Positions 1 to 4,451 of a DNA stretch of 42,253 nt are shown here, piece by piece (positions within the stretch are counted from its first letter, which is position 1; every line of letters begins with the position of its first letter). The notes under the pieces are model-generated. The model saw only the letters and a list, made by a program, of their open reading frames with translations. It was not told where the DNA came from and did no database searches. Source of the DNA: a virus; the IMG/VR virus record IMGVR_UViG_3300025085_000059, positions 1-42,253 of that record. One strand, written 5' to 3'. A program made the position numbers and the translations under genes.

Positions 1-77
1 TCAACACTGCTGAATCCAAAGGTAAGTTTATGAATCAGCAGATCCGCAACGAAACCCTCCAGACTGTGACGGTCTGA
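1..77 (+). CDS. 3' end of an upstream gene (partial)
   Basis: An open frame enters at base 3 and ends at a TGA (75-77), giving about 24 residues ending in NETLQTVTV. No start lies inside the window apart from an internal ATG at 30, so this is read as the C-terminus of a gene cut by the window edge. The product is not recognised. A small dyad (CAGAC 60-64 / GTCTG 72-76) overlaps the stop. The frame is too short to test for coding bias, so it is tentative. Confidence 0.4.
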   Translation, partial: NTAESKGKFMNQQIRNETLQTVTV

Positions 78-89
78 CAAGTGGCACAA

Positions 90-112
90 GGGAGCGGCAC
101 AGATTCGCTCCC
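90..112 (+). terminator. Hairpin upstream of the 152-634 gene
   Basis: GGGAGCG (90-96) pairs perfectly with CGCTCCC (106-112) around a 9-nt loop. No T-run follows, so it is not a classical intrinsic terminator. It sits just after the upstream gene end and just before the next promoter-like box, the same layout as the hairpins at 1057, 1471 and 1825. Confidence 0.5.
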
Positions 113-113
113 T

Positions 114-128
114 CCTGTATCTTATAGA
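114..128 (+). promoter_or_regulatory. Promoter-like element of the 152-634 gene
   Basis: CCTGTA (114-119) followed by TATAGA (123-128), which ends exactly 23 nt before the ATG at 152. The same 23-nt spacing recurs at the next four genes. The -10 match is only 4/6 and no convincing -35 is visible. Confidence 0.4.
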
Positions 129-151
129 AGTCAACCAAACGACACAGAATC

Positions 152-634
152 ATGCTCACTGGAATCGCTCTCAAAAACACTGTCGCCGCAATGGAAGCGG
201 AAGGCAAGAAACCAACAGAGATCGCCATCGCTTGTGGTTATTGTACTGTCGAAGGTTCCAACACTAAGATTCACTTTACCGATTTTTACATGGCATTAAT
301 GGAGGTAAAAGAGGTTTTAGTTGATGACATCGAAGAGGAGACAATTAAGGCAGAAAATGATGACAATCAGGAAGCAATTAATAAGGCATTAGAAGATTAT
401 CCTGCTGATGGAATCCGTGCCTTTATTGAATATTTTGGAGAGGATTGTATCGCAGACATTTCTAACTCTTATCAGGATGAAATGTCAGGCGCTGAGTTTG
501 CTGAACAATTGGTTTCTGATTGTTACTCACTCGACATTCCTTCCTTTGTTTCTGTAGATTGGGAAGACACATGGGATAATCTACGCTACGACTACATTGA
601 GCAAGACGGATATATTTTCTGCACCAACTTCTGA
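152..634 (+). CDS. cyAbrB-N-like / ArdA-like two-part protein
   Basis: 160 residues. Residues 1-55 (LTG at the start, ACGYCTVEG, then FTDFYMALMEVKEV) resemble the N-terminal segment of cyanobacterial cyAbrB regulators (LTG...CGYYT...NLTDFYDA...AKG), from memory of that family. Residues 80-160 (IRAFIEYFGEDCIADI, FAEQLVSDC, DIPSFVSVDWEDTWDNL, DGYIF) resemble the acidic C-terminal half of ArdA antirestriction proteins, which act as DNA mimics against type I restriction enzymes. The middle and C-terminus are strongly acidic, as expected of a DNA mimic. The start is the ATG that matches the 23-nt leader rule of this cluster; there is no Shine-Dalgarno. An early anti-host role is inferred. Both domain calls need a profile search; the ArdA similarity is the weaker. 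Confidence 0.65.
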   Translation: MLTGIALKNTVAAMEAEGKKPTEIAIACGYCTVEGSNTKIHFTDFYMALMEVKEVLVDDIEEETIKAENDDNQEAINKALEDYPADGIRAFIEYFGEDCIADISNSYQDEMSGAEFAEQLVSDCYSLDIPSFVSVDWEDTWDNLRYDYIEQDGYIFCTNF

Positions 635-640
635 TAACAC

Positions 641-668
641 TTAAGGGGACTAATCATCCCCTTTAATT
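641..668 (+). terminator. Hairpin terminator after the 152-634 gene
   Basis: AAGGGG (643-648) pairs with CCCCTT (658-663) around a 9-nt loop and is followed by TTAATTAAT. It begins nine bases after the stop codon. The tail is T/A rather than a pure T-run, so a weak intrinsic terminator or 3' stabiliser. Confidence 0.55.
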
Positions 669-765
669 AATACTTACCCTCCCAACCGGAGGGTCTACCT
701 TCATCCTAGCACGGCGGCGTGAGGGTAAAAAAATATGGTGTGCCAGTTTAACAGGTGGCACATGA
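669..765 (+). other. Structured intergenic region
   Basis: No gene was found here, but dyads are dense. ACCCTCC (676-682) pairs with GGAGGGT (688-694). Alternatively TACCCTC (675-681) pairs with GAGGGTA (721-727), which excludes the first stem. CACG (710-713) pairs with CGTG (718-721). TGTGCCA (739-745) pairs with TGGCACA (756-762). The two exclusive stems could form an attenuator-like switch or part of a small RNA; function is inference only. Confidence 0.4.
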
Positions 766-796
766 AATAGGCACAACGCACCGGATGCCCTATTCT
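766..796 (+). promoter_or_regulatory. Hairpin plus promoter-like box of the 820-1047 gene
   Basis: AATAGGCA (766-773) pairs with TGCCCTATT (786-794) with one bulged C. The downstream arm contains TATTCT (791-796), which ends 23 nt before the ATG at 820. The match to TATAAT is only 4/6. Support comes from the identical spacing at four other genes. Confidence 0.4.
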
Positions 797-819
797 TATC
801 TCAGTTCAAACAACCGACC

Positions 820-1047
820 ATGCAACTTCAATCACTCGGCGCTAACAAAACTCAAGTCGATCTGGCAGACGGTACGTCGGTTTTCTTTTCATACAAGACA
901 CCTGTCGCCGCTCTGGTACCTGGCAAGGGATGGATCCGCTCTAGTACGAAATACAGTTCTACCACGTCTAAGCACGTTAACCAGTGGATCACAGGTACAG
1001 CAACCGAGGTTGATCAGTGGGACATTGACCAACTGGTAGCATTCTAA
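820..1047 (+). CDS. Small conserved cyanophage-type protein, function unknown
   Basis: 75 residues. Visible features are a short beta-rich core (VDLADGTSVFFSYKTPVAALV), a basic stretch with TSKHVNQW, and an acidic end. Short proteins with the same FFSYxTPVAA and TSKHxNQW pattern are, from memory, common in cyanophages, and no function is known to me. The ATG at 820 fits the cluster's 23-nt A/C-rich leader; an overlapping frame opening at 755 lacks that leader. Nine bases after the stop a hairpin begins (1057-1081). No Shine-Dalgarno is present. Confidence 0.75.
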   Translation: MQLQSLGANKTQVDLADGTSVFFSYKTPVAALVPGKGWIRSSTKYSSTTSKHVNQWITGTATEVDQWDIDQLVAF

Positions 1048-1056
1048 AACAATTAT

Positions 1057-1081
1057 GAAGGGATCGCCATTCGGTCCCTTC
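1057..1081 (+). terminator. 10-bp hairpin after the 820-1047 gene
   Basis: A 10-bp stem (one T-G pair) with a CCATT loop. The central 19 bases (1060-1078) are identical to 1826-1844. No T-run follows; the next -10-like box starts seven bases downstream. It could be a 3' terminator or stabiliser, or a protein-binding dyad at the next promoter. Confidence 0.6.
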
Positions 1082-1082
1082 A

Positions 1083-1121
1083 CCCTGTACAATTAATTCA
1101 GTTCAAACCCAGACCGATGAC
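1083..1121 (+). repeat. Direct repeat copy 1: promoter and leader
   Basis: 39 bases covering the -10-like box, the leader and the first codon and a half. They match 1501-1539 at 37 of 39 positions. Conservation stops where coding begins, so the leader rather than the protein is duplicated. Confidence 0.85.
1084..1093 (+). promoter_or_regulatory. Promoter-like CCTGTA/TACAAT of the 1117-1440 gene
   Basis: CCTGTACAAT with a -10-like hexamer TACAAT at 1088-1093, ending 23 nt before the ATG at 1117. The only -35 candidate is TCGCCA (1064-1069), inside the hairpin, 18 nt upstream. The box recurs at 1502 and 1849. Confidence 0.5.
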
Positions 1122-1440
1122 TCTCACAATCAAAACCAACTGGACGCCAAGAGAATTGATTATGGGGCAATGGTTAGAAGGATTCGGCGGACTTAATTCT
1201 GCGAGTCTATATCATCAACTCCGCAAAGAGTTTGACTACCTTAGTGAGGATGAATTTGACGAAAGAGAGTTCTTTAAGTATCGGGGAGTTTGGTACGATA
1301 TCGGTGAATTTATGAGAATTGACAATAACTCTCCCTTCGGTAATAAGTGGGACGGGTATTCTTCCGACTCTTATTTTAGTGGGGTTCTTGTCAAAAATTG
1401 TTTTGATGGCAATGTCATCGTAGGAACCTATCTTTCCTGA
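1117..1440 (+). CDS. Hypothetical acidic protein of the small-gene cluster
   Basis: 107 residues, no known family recognised with confidence. Segments that look conserved in style are FFKYRGVWYDIGEFMRI and KWDGYSSDSYFSGVLV, rich in Tyr, Trp and Phe, suggesting a compact beta-rich fold. No signal peptide or membrane segment. The start is fixed by the leader shared with the 1535 gene (37/39 identical). No Shine-Dalgarno; the leader is A/C-rich. Like its neighbours it may be an early small host-modifying protein, but that is inferred only from location and promoter layout. Confidence 0.7.
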   Translation: MTLTIKTNWTPRELIMGQWLEGFGGLNSASLYHQLRKEFDYLSEDEFDEREFFKYRGVWYDIGEFMRIDNNSPFGNKWDGYSSDSYFSGVLVKNCFDGNVIVGTYLS

Positions 1441-1470
1441 TATGTAATACTATTTCAAAGTGTAACAAGT

Positions 1471-1494
1471 CGGGTGACCTGCAACGGTTGCCCG
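1471..1494 (+). terminator. Hairpin after the 1117-1440 gene
   Basis: CGGGTGACC (1471-1479) pairs with GGTTGCCCG (1486-1494), including two G-T pairs, around a TGCAAC loop. It occupies the same slot as the hairpins at 1057 and 1825 but with a different sequence, so the structure is kept rather than the bases. Confidence 0.5.
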
Positions 1495-1500
1495 ATCCGA

Positions 1501-1539
1501 CCCTGTAAAATTAATTCAGTTGAAACCCAGACCGATGAC
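1501..1539 (+). repeat. Direct repeat copy 2: promoter and leader
   Basis: Second copy of the 39-base unit, differing from 1083-1121 at two positions (1508 and 1522). It ends just after the ATG. Confidence 0.85.
1502..1511 (+). promoter_or_regulatory. Promoter-like CCTGTA/TAAAAT of the 1535-1813 gene
   Basis: CCTGTAAAAT with hexamer TAAAAT at 1506-1511, ending 23 nt before the ATG at 1535. It lies inside the 39-base repeat shared with 1083-1121. No clear -35. Confidence 0.5.
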
Positions 1540-1813
1540 CGATTTTCACAACACCTCACTCGACGCCTACGAACGCGAACAGGATCGGTACGCGATCCTG
1601 GACCTTCCTGCGATCCGCGAATATATCCAGGAACACGCTGGGTGTTCCGTTGACGATGCCCTTGAGTGGTTCGAGCAGGTATCAGGACGCCCTGTAGCAG
1701 AGGATCAGTGGGGTGCCATTGAAGAGGTCTGGGAGGAAGAGTCAGCAGACTGGGATCCGTCCGATGACGATATAATGGCATCGTTCGGTACCAAGTGGCA
1801 CGACGGATTGTAA
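1535..1813 (+). CDS. Hypothetical acidic small protein
   Basis: 92 residues from ATG 1535; the frame is open from a TTG at 1520, but the repeated leader places the ATG at 1535. The product is very acidic (segments EWFEQVSGRPVAEDQWGAIE and EEVWEEESADWDPSDDD) and helix-rich, with no Cys pair and no membrane segment. The family is not recognised. Acidity would suit a DNA mimic or a protein-binding inhibitor, but this is speculation. The DNA is clearly GC-richer than the structural genes. It contains a perfect 8-bp inverted repeat with a 5-nt loop (1580-1600). A hairpin begins 11 bases after the stop. Confidence 0.7.
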   Translation: MTDFHNTSLDAYEREQDRYAILDLPAIREYIQEHAGCSVDDALEWFEQVSGRPVAEDQWGAIEEVWEEESADWDPSDDDIMASFGTKWHDGL

Positions 1814-1824
1814 ATTAAATCTAA

Positions 1825-1845
1825 GGGGATCGCCATTCGGTCCCC
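1825..1845 (+). terminator. 8-bp hairpin after the 1535-1813 gene
   Basis: GGGGATCG pairs with CGGTCCCC around CCATT (one T-G pair). Bases 1826-1844 are identical to 1060-1078. No T-run follows; the next promoter-like box starts four bases later. Confidence 0.6.
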
Positions 1846-1848
1846 GAT

Positions 1849-1858
1849 CCTGTAGAAT
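1849..1858 (+). promoter_or_regulatory. Promoter-like CCTGTA/TAGAAT of the 1882-2181 gene
   Basis: CCTGTAGAAT with hexamer TAGAAT at 1853-1858, ending 23 nt before the ATG at 1882. A weak -35 candidate TCGCCA (1830-1835) lies 17 nt upstream inside the hairpin. Confidence 0.5.
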
Positions 1859-1881
1859 ACACACAAGCAAACAAACCAACG

Positions 1882-2181
1882 ATGTTTACTTCAATCACAA
1901 GTCGTCAGTCCTTCGGAGCAACCTATCAGTGGGCGATCCTGTCAGTCCTTCCTATGGACGACGGCGACGATGGCATGGCACAGGACGGCATGCGCCCCAC
2001 TGACATCAACGCTGCGCTGGGTCTTCCTAATGAAGCACGGACAGGTCTTTCAATGCTACTCAAGGTGATGGCAGAGCAGGGACTGATCAAGCGTCACGAA
2101 CTGGGAGCACGTTGGGTAGAGTACACCCGCCTTATGCCCCTACGCAACAGGGAGCGCATCGCCCGTTGGTTATGGCAGTGA
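1882..2181 (+). CDS. Winged-helix-like small DNA-binding protein (putative)
   Basis: 99 residues. Residues from about 38 to 82 read as a helix-turn-helix with a wing: TDINAALGLPNEARTGL is followed by the helix SMLLKVMAEQGLIKR and a turn into ARWVEYTRL, the pattern of MarR/ArsR-like winged helices. The C-terminus is basic (LRNRERIARWLWQ). A DNA-binding or transcription-modifying role is inferred from this pattern, not from a database hit. The start is set by the cluster's 23-nt SD-less leader. The hairpin dyads upstream of the cluster genes are possible operators for it. The DNA is GC-rich compared with the virion genes. Confidence 0.6.
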   Translation: MFTSITSRQSFGATYQWAILSVLPMDDGDDGMAQDGMRPTDINAALGLPNEARTGLSMLLKVMAEQGLIKRHELGARWVEYTRLMPLRNRERIARWLWQ

Positions 2182-2227
2182 GTTAGGTGGCACACAGTGG
2201 GTGGGTGTCGGGCAGTGCCCCCGCCCC

Positions 2228-2255
2228 CCGCGTGCGCCGCGCCCGGCGCGTGTGG
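2228..2255 (+). other. Strong GC-rich hairpin at the cluster boundary
   Basis: A 12-bp stem (2228-2239 with 2244-2255; three G-T pairs) closes a CGCC tetraloop within an almost pure G/C stretch (about 2207-2256). GGGC-AGT-GCCC (2210-2220) lies just upstream. No T-run follows. It marks the end of the small-gene cluster and the return to AT-rich phage DNA. Confidence 0.6.
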
Positions 2256-2341
2256 CTAAAACGCTAAGGTACCATTAGGCTACAAAGTCTTGCTTTCGCG
2301 ACCTCTTTATAGAACTCTACACTTTTCTATATAAAACAAAA

Positions 2342-2536
2342 ATGGAAAACGAAATACCTCTTATGCAAAAAAATCCCGGCGAAAATTTTTCGACTGTAGA
2401 GGTCGATCCCGTAACAGGTGAATATGTCGTTCAAGTACCAGAGTGGATCATCTCTGAATTTGGGTGGTATGAAGGTACACAATTAAATTTGGAGGTTGAT
2501 AAAGATGCTATCGTGATTACCGAACTGAAAGATTGA
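2342..2536 (+). CDS. AbrB/MazE-like swapped-hairpin protein (putative)
   Basis: 64 residues. The segment VEVDPVTGEYVVQVPEWIIS, then EFGWYEGTQLNLEVDKDAIVITEL, fits the SpoVT/AbrB-MazE pattern (beta hairpin, V-P, short helix, G-W/L..G..L.L.V...I.I), a dimeric DNA-binding fold used by antitoxins and transition-state regulators. It fills almost the whole protein, so any DNA-binding arm must come from the short N-terminus. The protein is acidic, which is unusual for a DNA binder and could mean it pairs with another AbrB-type protein, perhaps host cyAbrB; that is inference. The ATG at 2342 follows an AT-rich leader without a Shine-Dalgarno. No toxin gene is adjacent. Confidence 0.6.
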   Translation: MENEIPLMQKNPGENFSTVEVDPVTGEYVVQVPEWIISEFGWYEGTQLNLEVDKDAIVITELKD

Positions 2537-2561
2537 CGTGCTCCTTGTAATGGAGTATAAT
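2533..2561 (+). promoter_or_regulatory. Sigma70-type (early) promoter
   Basis: TTGACG (2533-2538), a 17-nt spacer and TATAAT (2556-2561): 5/6 and 6/6 matches at optimal spacing. The -35 overlaps the stop of the upstream gene. It should drive the 2600-3361 gene and the small genes after it up to the terminator at 3683, probably with host RNA polymerase early in infection. Confidence 0.8.
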
Positions 2562-2599
2562 TATATTTGAATGCATTCACATTTTAATTTGACCTAATT

Positions 2600-3361
2600 A
2601 TGGCAAAAGGATTTACAGTAAAAGCAAAATCGCCCGTTGTAAAAAAACCCGTAGAGACAGAATGGGATTTTGCAAAGGCAAGAGAAATGATTAAAGGAAA
2701 GACCATTGTATTCTGTTTACCAGGTCGCGGTGTATCATACACGTATCTGAAGAACTTTGTACAACTGTGTTTTGATCTAGTACAGAACGGAGCAAGTATC
2801 CAGATCTCACAAGATTATAGTTCAATGGTGAACTTTGCCCGTTGTAAGTGTTTAGGTGCGAACGTTCTTCGTGGACCTAATCAGAAACCATGGGATGGTA
2901 AGTTACAGTATGATTATCAGTTATGGATTGATAGTGATATTGTGTTTAACACTGAGAAGTTCTATCAGTTGGTATTGATGGACCAAGACATTGCAAGTGG
3001 TTGGTATTGTACCGAAGACGGTCAGACCACCTCAGTTGCACATTGGATGGAAGAAGATGACTTCCGTAATAATGGTGGTGTTATGAACCATGAAACACTT
3101 GAGAGTATTGCCAAGCGTAAGAAACCATTCACTGTAGACTATGCAGGATTTGGATGGTTGTTGATCAAGAATGGAGTCTTTGAGCACGAAGGTCTTCCAT
3201 ATCCTTGGTTTGCGCCGAAGATGCAAGTCTTTGAATCTGGTGAAGTACAGGATATGTGTGGAGAGGATGTATCATTCTGTCTGGATGCAAAGGAAGCAGG
3301 ATTTGAGATTTGGTGTGATCCTCGCGTCAGAGTTGGTCACGAAAAAACTCGTGTGATCTGA
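2600..3361 (+). CDS. Glycosyltransferase-like protein (GT-A type)
   Basis: 253 residues. A basic N-terminus (1-20) precedes a Rossmann-like core: a strand at 34-41 (TIVFCLPG), a DxD motif in WIDSDIVF (D111, D113) expected to bind the metal and nucleotide-sugar, and a C-terminal GEDVSFC (E222, D223) followed by H247 in RVGHEK. That spacing is typical of family 2 transferases. No membrane segment or signal peptide is seen, so it would act in the cytoplasm. The acceptor could be a virion protein, host surface sugar or DNA; the sequence does not say. It lies downstream of a strong sigma70-type promoter and upstream of the late structural genes. The ATG at 2600 has no clear Shine-Dalgarno. Confidence 0.75.
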   Translation: MAKGFTVKAKSPVVKKPVETEWDFAKAREMIKGKTIVFCLPGRGVSYTYLKNFVQLCFDLVQNGASIQISQDYSSMVNFARCKCLGANVLRGPNQKPWDGKLQYDYQLWIDSDIVFNTEKFYQLVLMDQDIASGWYCTEDGQTTSVAHWMEEDDFRNNGGVMNHETLESIAKRKKPFTVDYAGFGWLLIKNGVFEHEGLPYPWFAPKMQVFESGEVQDMCGEDVSFCLDAKEAGFEIWCDPRVRVGHEKTRVI

Positions 3362-3362
3362 T

Positions 3363-3524
3363 ATGACACAGGAGTATTATACAATTCTCCATAGGGGTGA
3401 AGTTCTTTTTAAGGACTTGACCGAAACTGAATACTTTGATAAACTTACAGACCTAGCAGAGGACTTTTACTCTACTGGGTCTCCGAATCCATCGGAACTT
3501 GATACTAAAATTACTACAGGTTAA
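3363..3524 (+). CDS. Tiny conserved-type protein, 53 residues
   Basis: The ORF starts one base after the glycosyltransferase-like gene's stop (…TGATATG) and encodes 53 residues beginning MTQEYYTILHRGEVLFKDL. It is acidic, with a predicted strand-strand-helix order (YYTILHRGEVLF, then ETEYFDKLTDLAEDFY). Similar short proteins with RGEVLFKDLT and AEDFYSTGSPNP occur in cyanophages, from memory; function is unknown. Tight spacing to both neighbours suggests a shared transcript from the promoter at 2533. Confidence 0.7.
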   Translation: MTQEYYTILHRGEVLFKDLTETEYFDKLTDLAEDFYSTGSPNPSELDTKITTG

Positions 3525-3526
3525 TT

Positions 3527-3676
3527 ATGGCACGCTCTAGAACTGGTCTTAATGGGCAAACATTCGTTGAATCCCAACCGAAGAAAACTCGTCAAGGATC
3601 CGGAAAAAACACGAAGTATGCCGCGTCGTCTCGCAACACTGCTAAGAAAGTCTATCGCGGACAAGGCAGGGGTTAA
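3527..3676 (+). CDS. Tiny basic protein, 49 residues
   Basis: It begins two bases after the previous stop. The 49 residues start MARSRTGLNGQTFVES and end KKVYRGQGRG, rich in Arg, Lys, Gly and Ser and without Cys or a hydrophobic segment. The composition suggests an unstructured nucleic-acid-binding peptide. Proteins of this shape sit near gp25 in other cyanomyoviruses, from memory, but no function is known to me. An intrinsic terminator begins seven bases after its stop, so it is the last gene of this transcript. Confidence 0.7.
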   Translation: MARSRTGLNGQTFVESQPKKTRQGSGKNTKYAASSRNTAKKVYRGQGRG

Positions 3677-3682
3677 TACATT

Positions 3683-3706
3683 GAGGGGCATCGACCCCTC
3701 TTTTTT
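3683..3706 (+). terminator. Intrinsic terminator
   Basis: GAGGGG (683-688 of the 3000s) pairs with CCCCTC (3695-3700) around CATCGA and is followed at once by six Ts (3701-3706). This is a classical Rho-independent terminator separating the transcript from 2533 from the late genes. Confidence 0.9.
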
Positions 3707-3714
3707 AATAAATA
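3707..3714 (+). promoter_or_regulatory. Late promoter AATAAATA
   Basis: AATAAATA differs from the T4 late consensus TATAAATA at one position and starts right after the terminator T-run. In T4 such boxes are read by gp55-containing polymerase. It precedes the 3747 gene by about 32 nt. Confidence 0.65.
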
Positions 3715-3746
3715 CCTAAAATCAGATTGATGTGAGGATGATCAAT

Positions 3747-4010
3747 ATGGGTAATTCACCTGTCGATAGAAATTCCAACTACATGAAAGAAATGTGGGGA
3801 ACCACAAGACTCGTAACTGACTACCACCAAAGTGAAAAAATGAACGATTTTCTTGACAATCTAGGTAATCATCAGCATCAAAAGATGCTTCGTGAGATTG
3901 CTAATGATGATATGACTCCTAAGAAGCATGACTCTAAGCAACAGAATGAATTATATGAAAAAATTCATAATGATGAAATAGAATCTACCTATGGTCAAAT
4001 TTCTGAATAG
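3747..4010 (+). CDS. Hypothetical hydrophilic protein upstream of gp25
   Basis: 87 residues from ATG 3747, chosen because GAGG (3734-3737) lies nine bases upstream; GTG 3732 and ATG 3738 are in-frame alternatives that overlap that site. The product is charged and helix-rich (MNDFLDNLGNHQHQKMLREI, then KQQNELYEKIHNDEIESTYG), with no Cys and no membrane segment. The position before gp25 and after a late promoter suggests a late virion or assembly protein. It is far shorter than T4 gp53 (about 196 residues), and I see no gp53 motif. A second late promoter follows five bases after its stop. Confidence 0.7.
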   Translation: MGNSPVDRNSNYMKEMWGTTRLVTDYHQSEKMNDFLDNLGNHQHQKMLREIANDDMTPKKHDSKQQNELYEKIHNDEIESTYGQISE

Positions 4011-4014
4011 TGGA

Positions 4015-4022
4015 TATAAATA
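4015..4022 (+). promoter_or_regulatory. Late promoter TATAAATA
   Basis: A perfect T4-type late box, ending 24 nt before the gp25 ATG. It probably drives gp25, gp6 and the giant wedge gene. Confidence 0.8.
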
Positions 4023-4046
4023 AATTCAGAAAAATAAACCATTTCA

Positions 4047-4448
4047 ATGCCTAGCAAGAGGGTTTCCAGAGCATTTAAAGATATTAGTTTCGCATTTGAT
4101 CCACATCCTGTGACGAAAGACCTTCCTGTACTCATTAATGAGCGTGCAATCATTAGATCTATACGCAATTTAGTCGAAACAATACCTACAGAACGCTTTT
4201 TTAACTCCGACTTGGGGTCTGATATTCGCAGAAGTCTCTTTGAGTTCGTCGATGTCGCCTCAAGTCGTGTTATTAGGGATCAAATACGTGAAACAATCTT
4301 GTTTTACGAGGATAGAGTTGAAAACTTAAAGGTTCAAGTCAATCCAAAACCTGATGATAACAGTTTTGATGTAAATGTCTTCTTTGATATTGTAGGTTTA
4401 GATTTTCCAACTCAGTCATTCTCATTCATATTAGAGGCAACACGATAA
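4047..4448 (+). CDS. gp25: Baseplate wedge subunit gp25
   Basis: 133 residues, almost the T4 gp25 length (132). gp25 is a small wedge protein of the GPW/gp25 family that joins the sheath-like tail apparatus to the inner baseplate. Family features are visible: NERAIIRSIRNLVETIPTER, followed by FNSDLGSDIRRSLFE, and a C-terminal beta strand pair. It is followed after three bases by gp6, as in other T4-like phages. No clear Shine-Dalgarno is present before the ATG, but a perfect late promoter lies upstream. Confidence 0.95.
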   Translation: MPSKRVSRAFKDISFAFDPHPVTKDLPVLINERAIIRSIRNLVETIPTERFFNSDLGSDIRRSLFEFVDVASSRVIRDQIRETILFYEDRVENLKVQVNPKPDDNSFDVNVFFDIVGLDFPTQSFSFILEATR

Positions 4449-4451
4449 ACA

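Noticed and set aside
675-727. A 7-bp acceptor-like pairing (TACCCTC/GAGGGTA) resembling a tRNA end
   Set aside because: Only 39 bases lie between the arms, with no T-loop or anticodon stem, so it is not a tRNA.
755-1039. Overlapping plus-strand frame of 94 codons opening at GTG 755
   Set aside because: It lacks the cluster's leader, overlaps the better-supported 820-1047 gene, and its composition looks non-coding.
1580-1600. Perfect 8-bp inverted repeat inside the 1535-1813 gene as an operator
   Set aside because: A single copy inside coding sequence; chance in GC-rich DNA cannot be excluded.
1455-1781. Minus-strand frame of 108 codons opposite the 1535-1813 gene
   Set aside because: Arg/Pro-rich translation of the opposite strand of a GC-rich gene; no promoter or ribosome site.
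1064-1835. TCGCCA at 1064 and 1830 as real -35 boxes
   Set aside because: Only 4/6 match, inside hairpins, and missing at the other three cluster genes.
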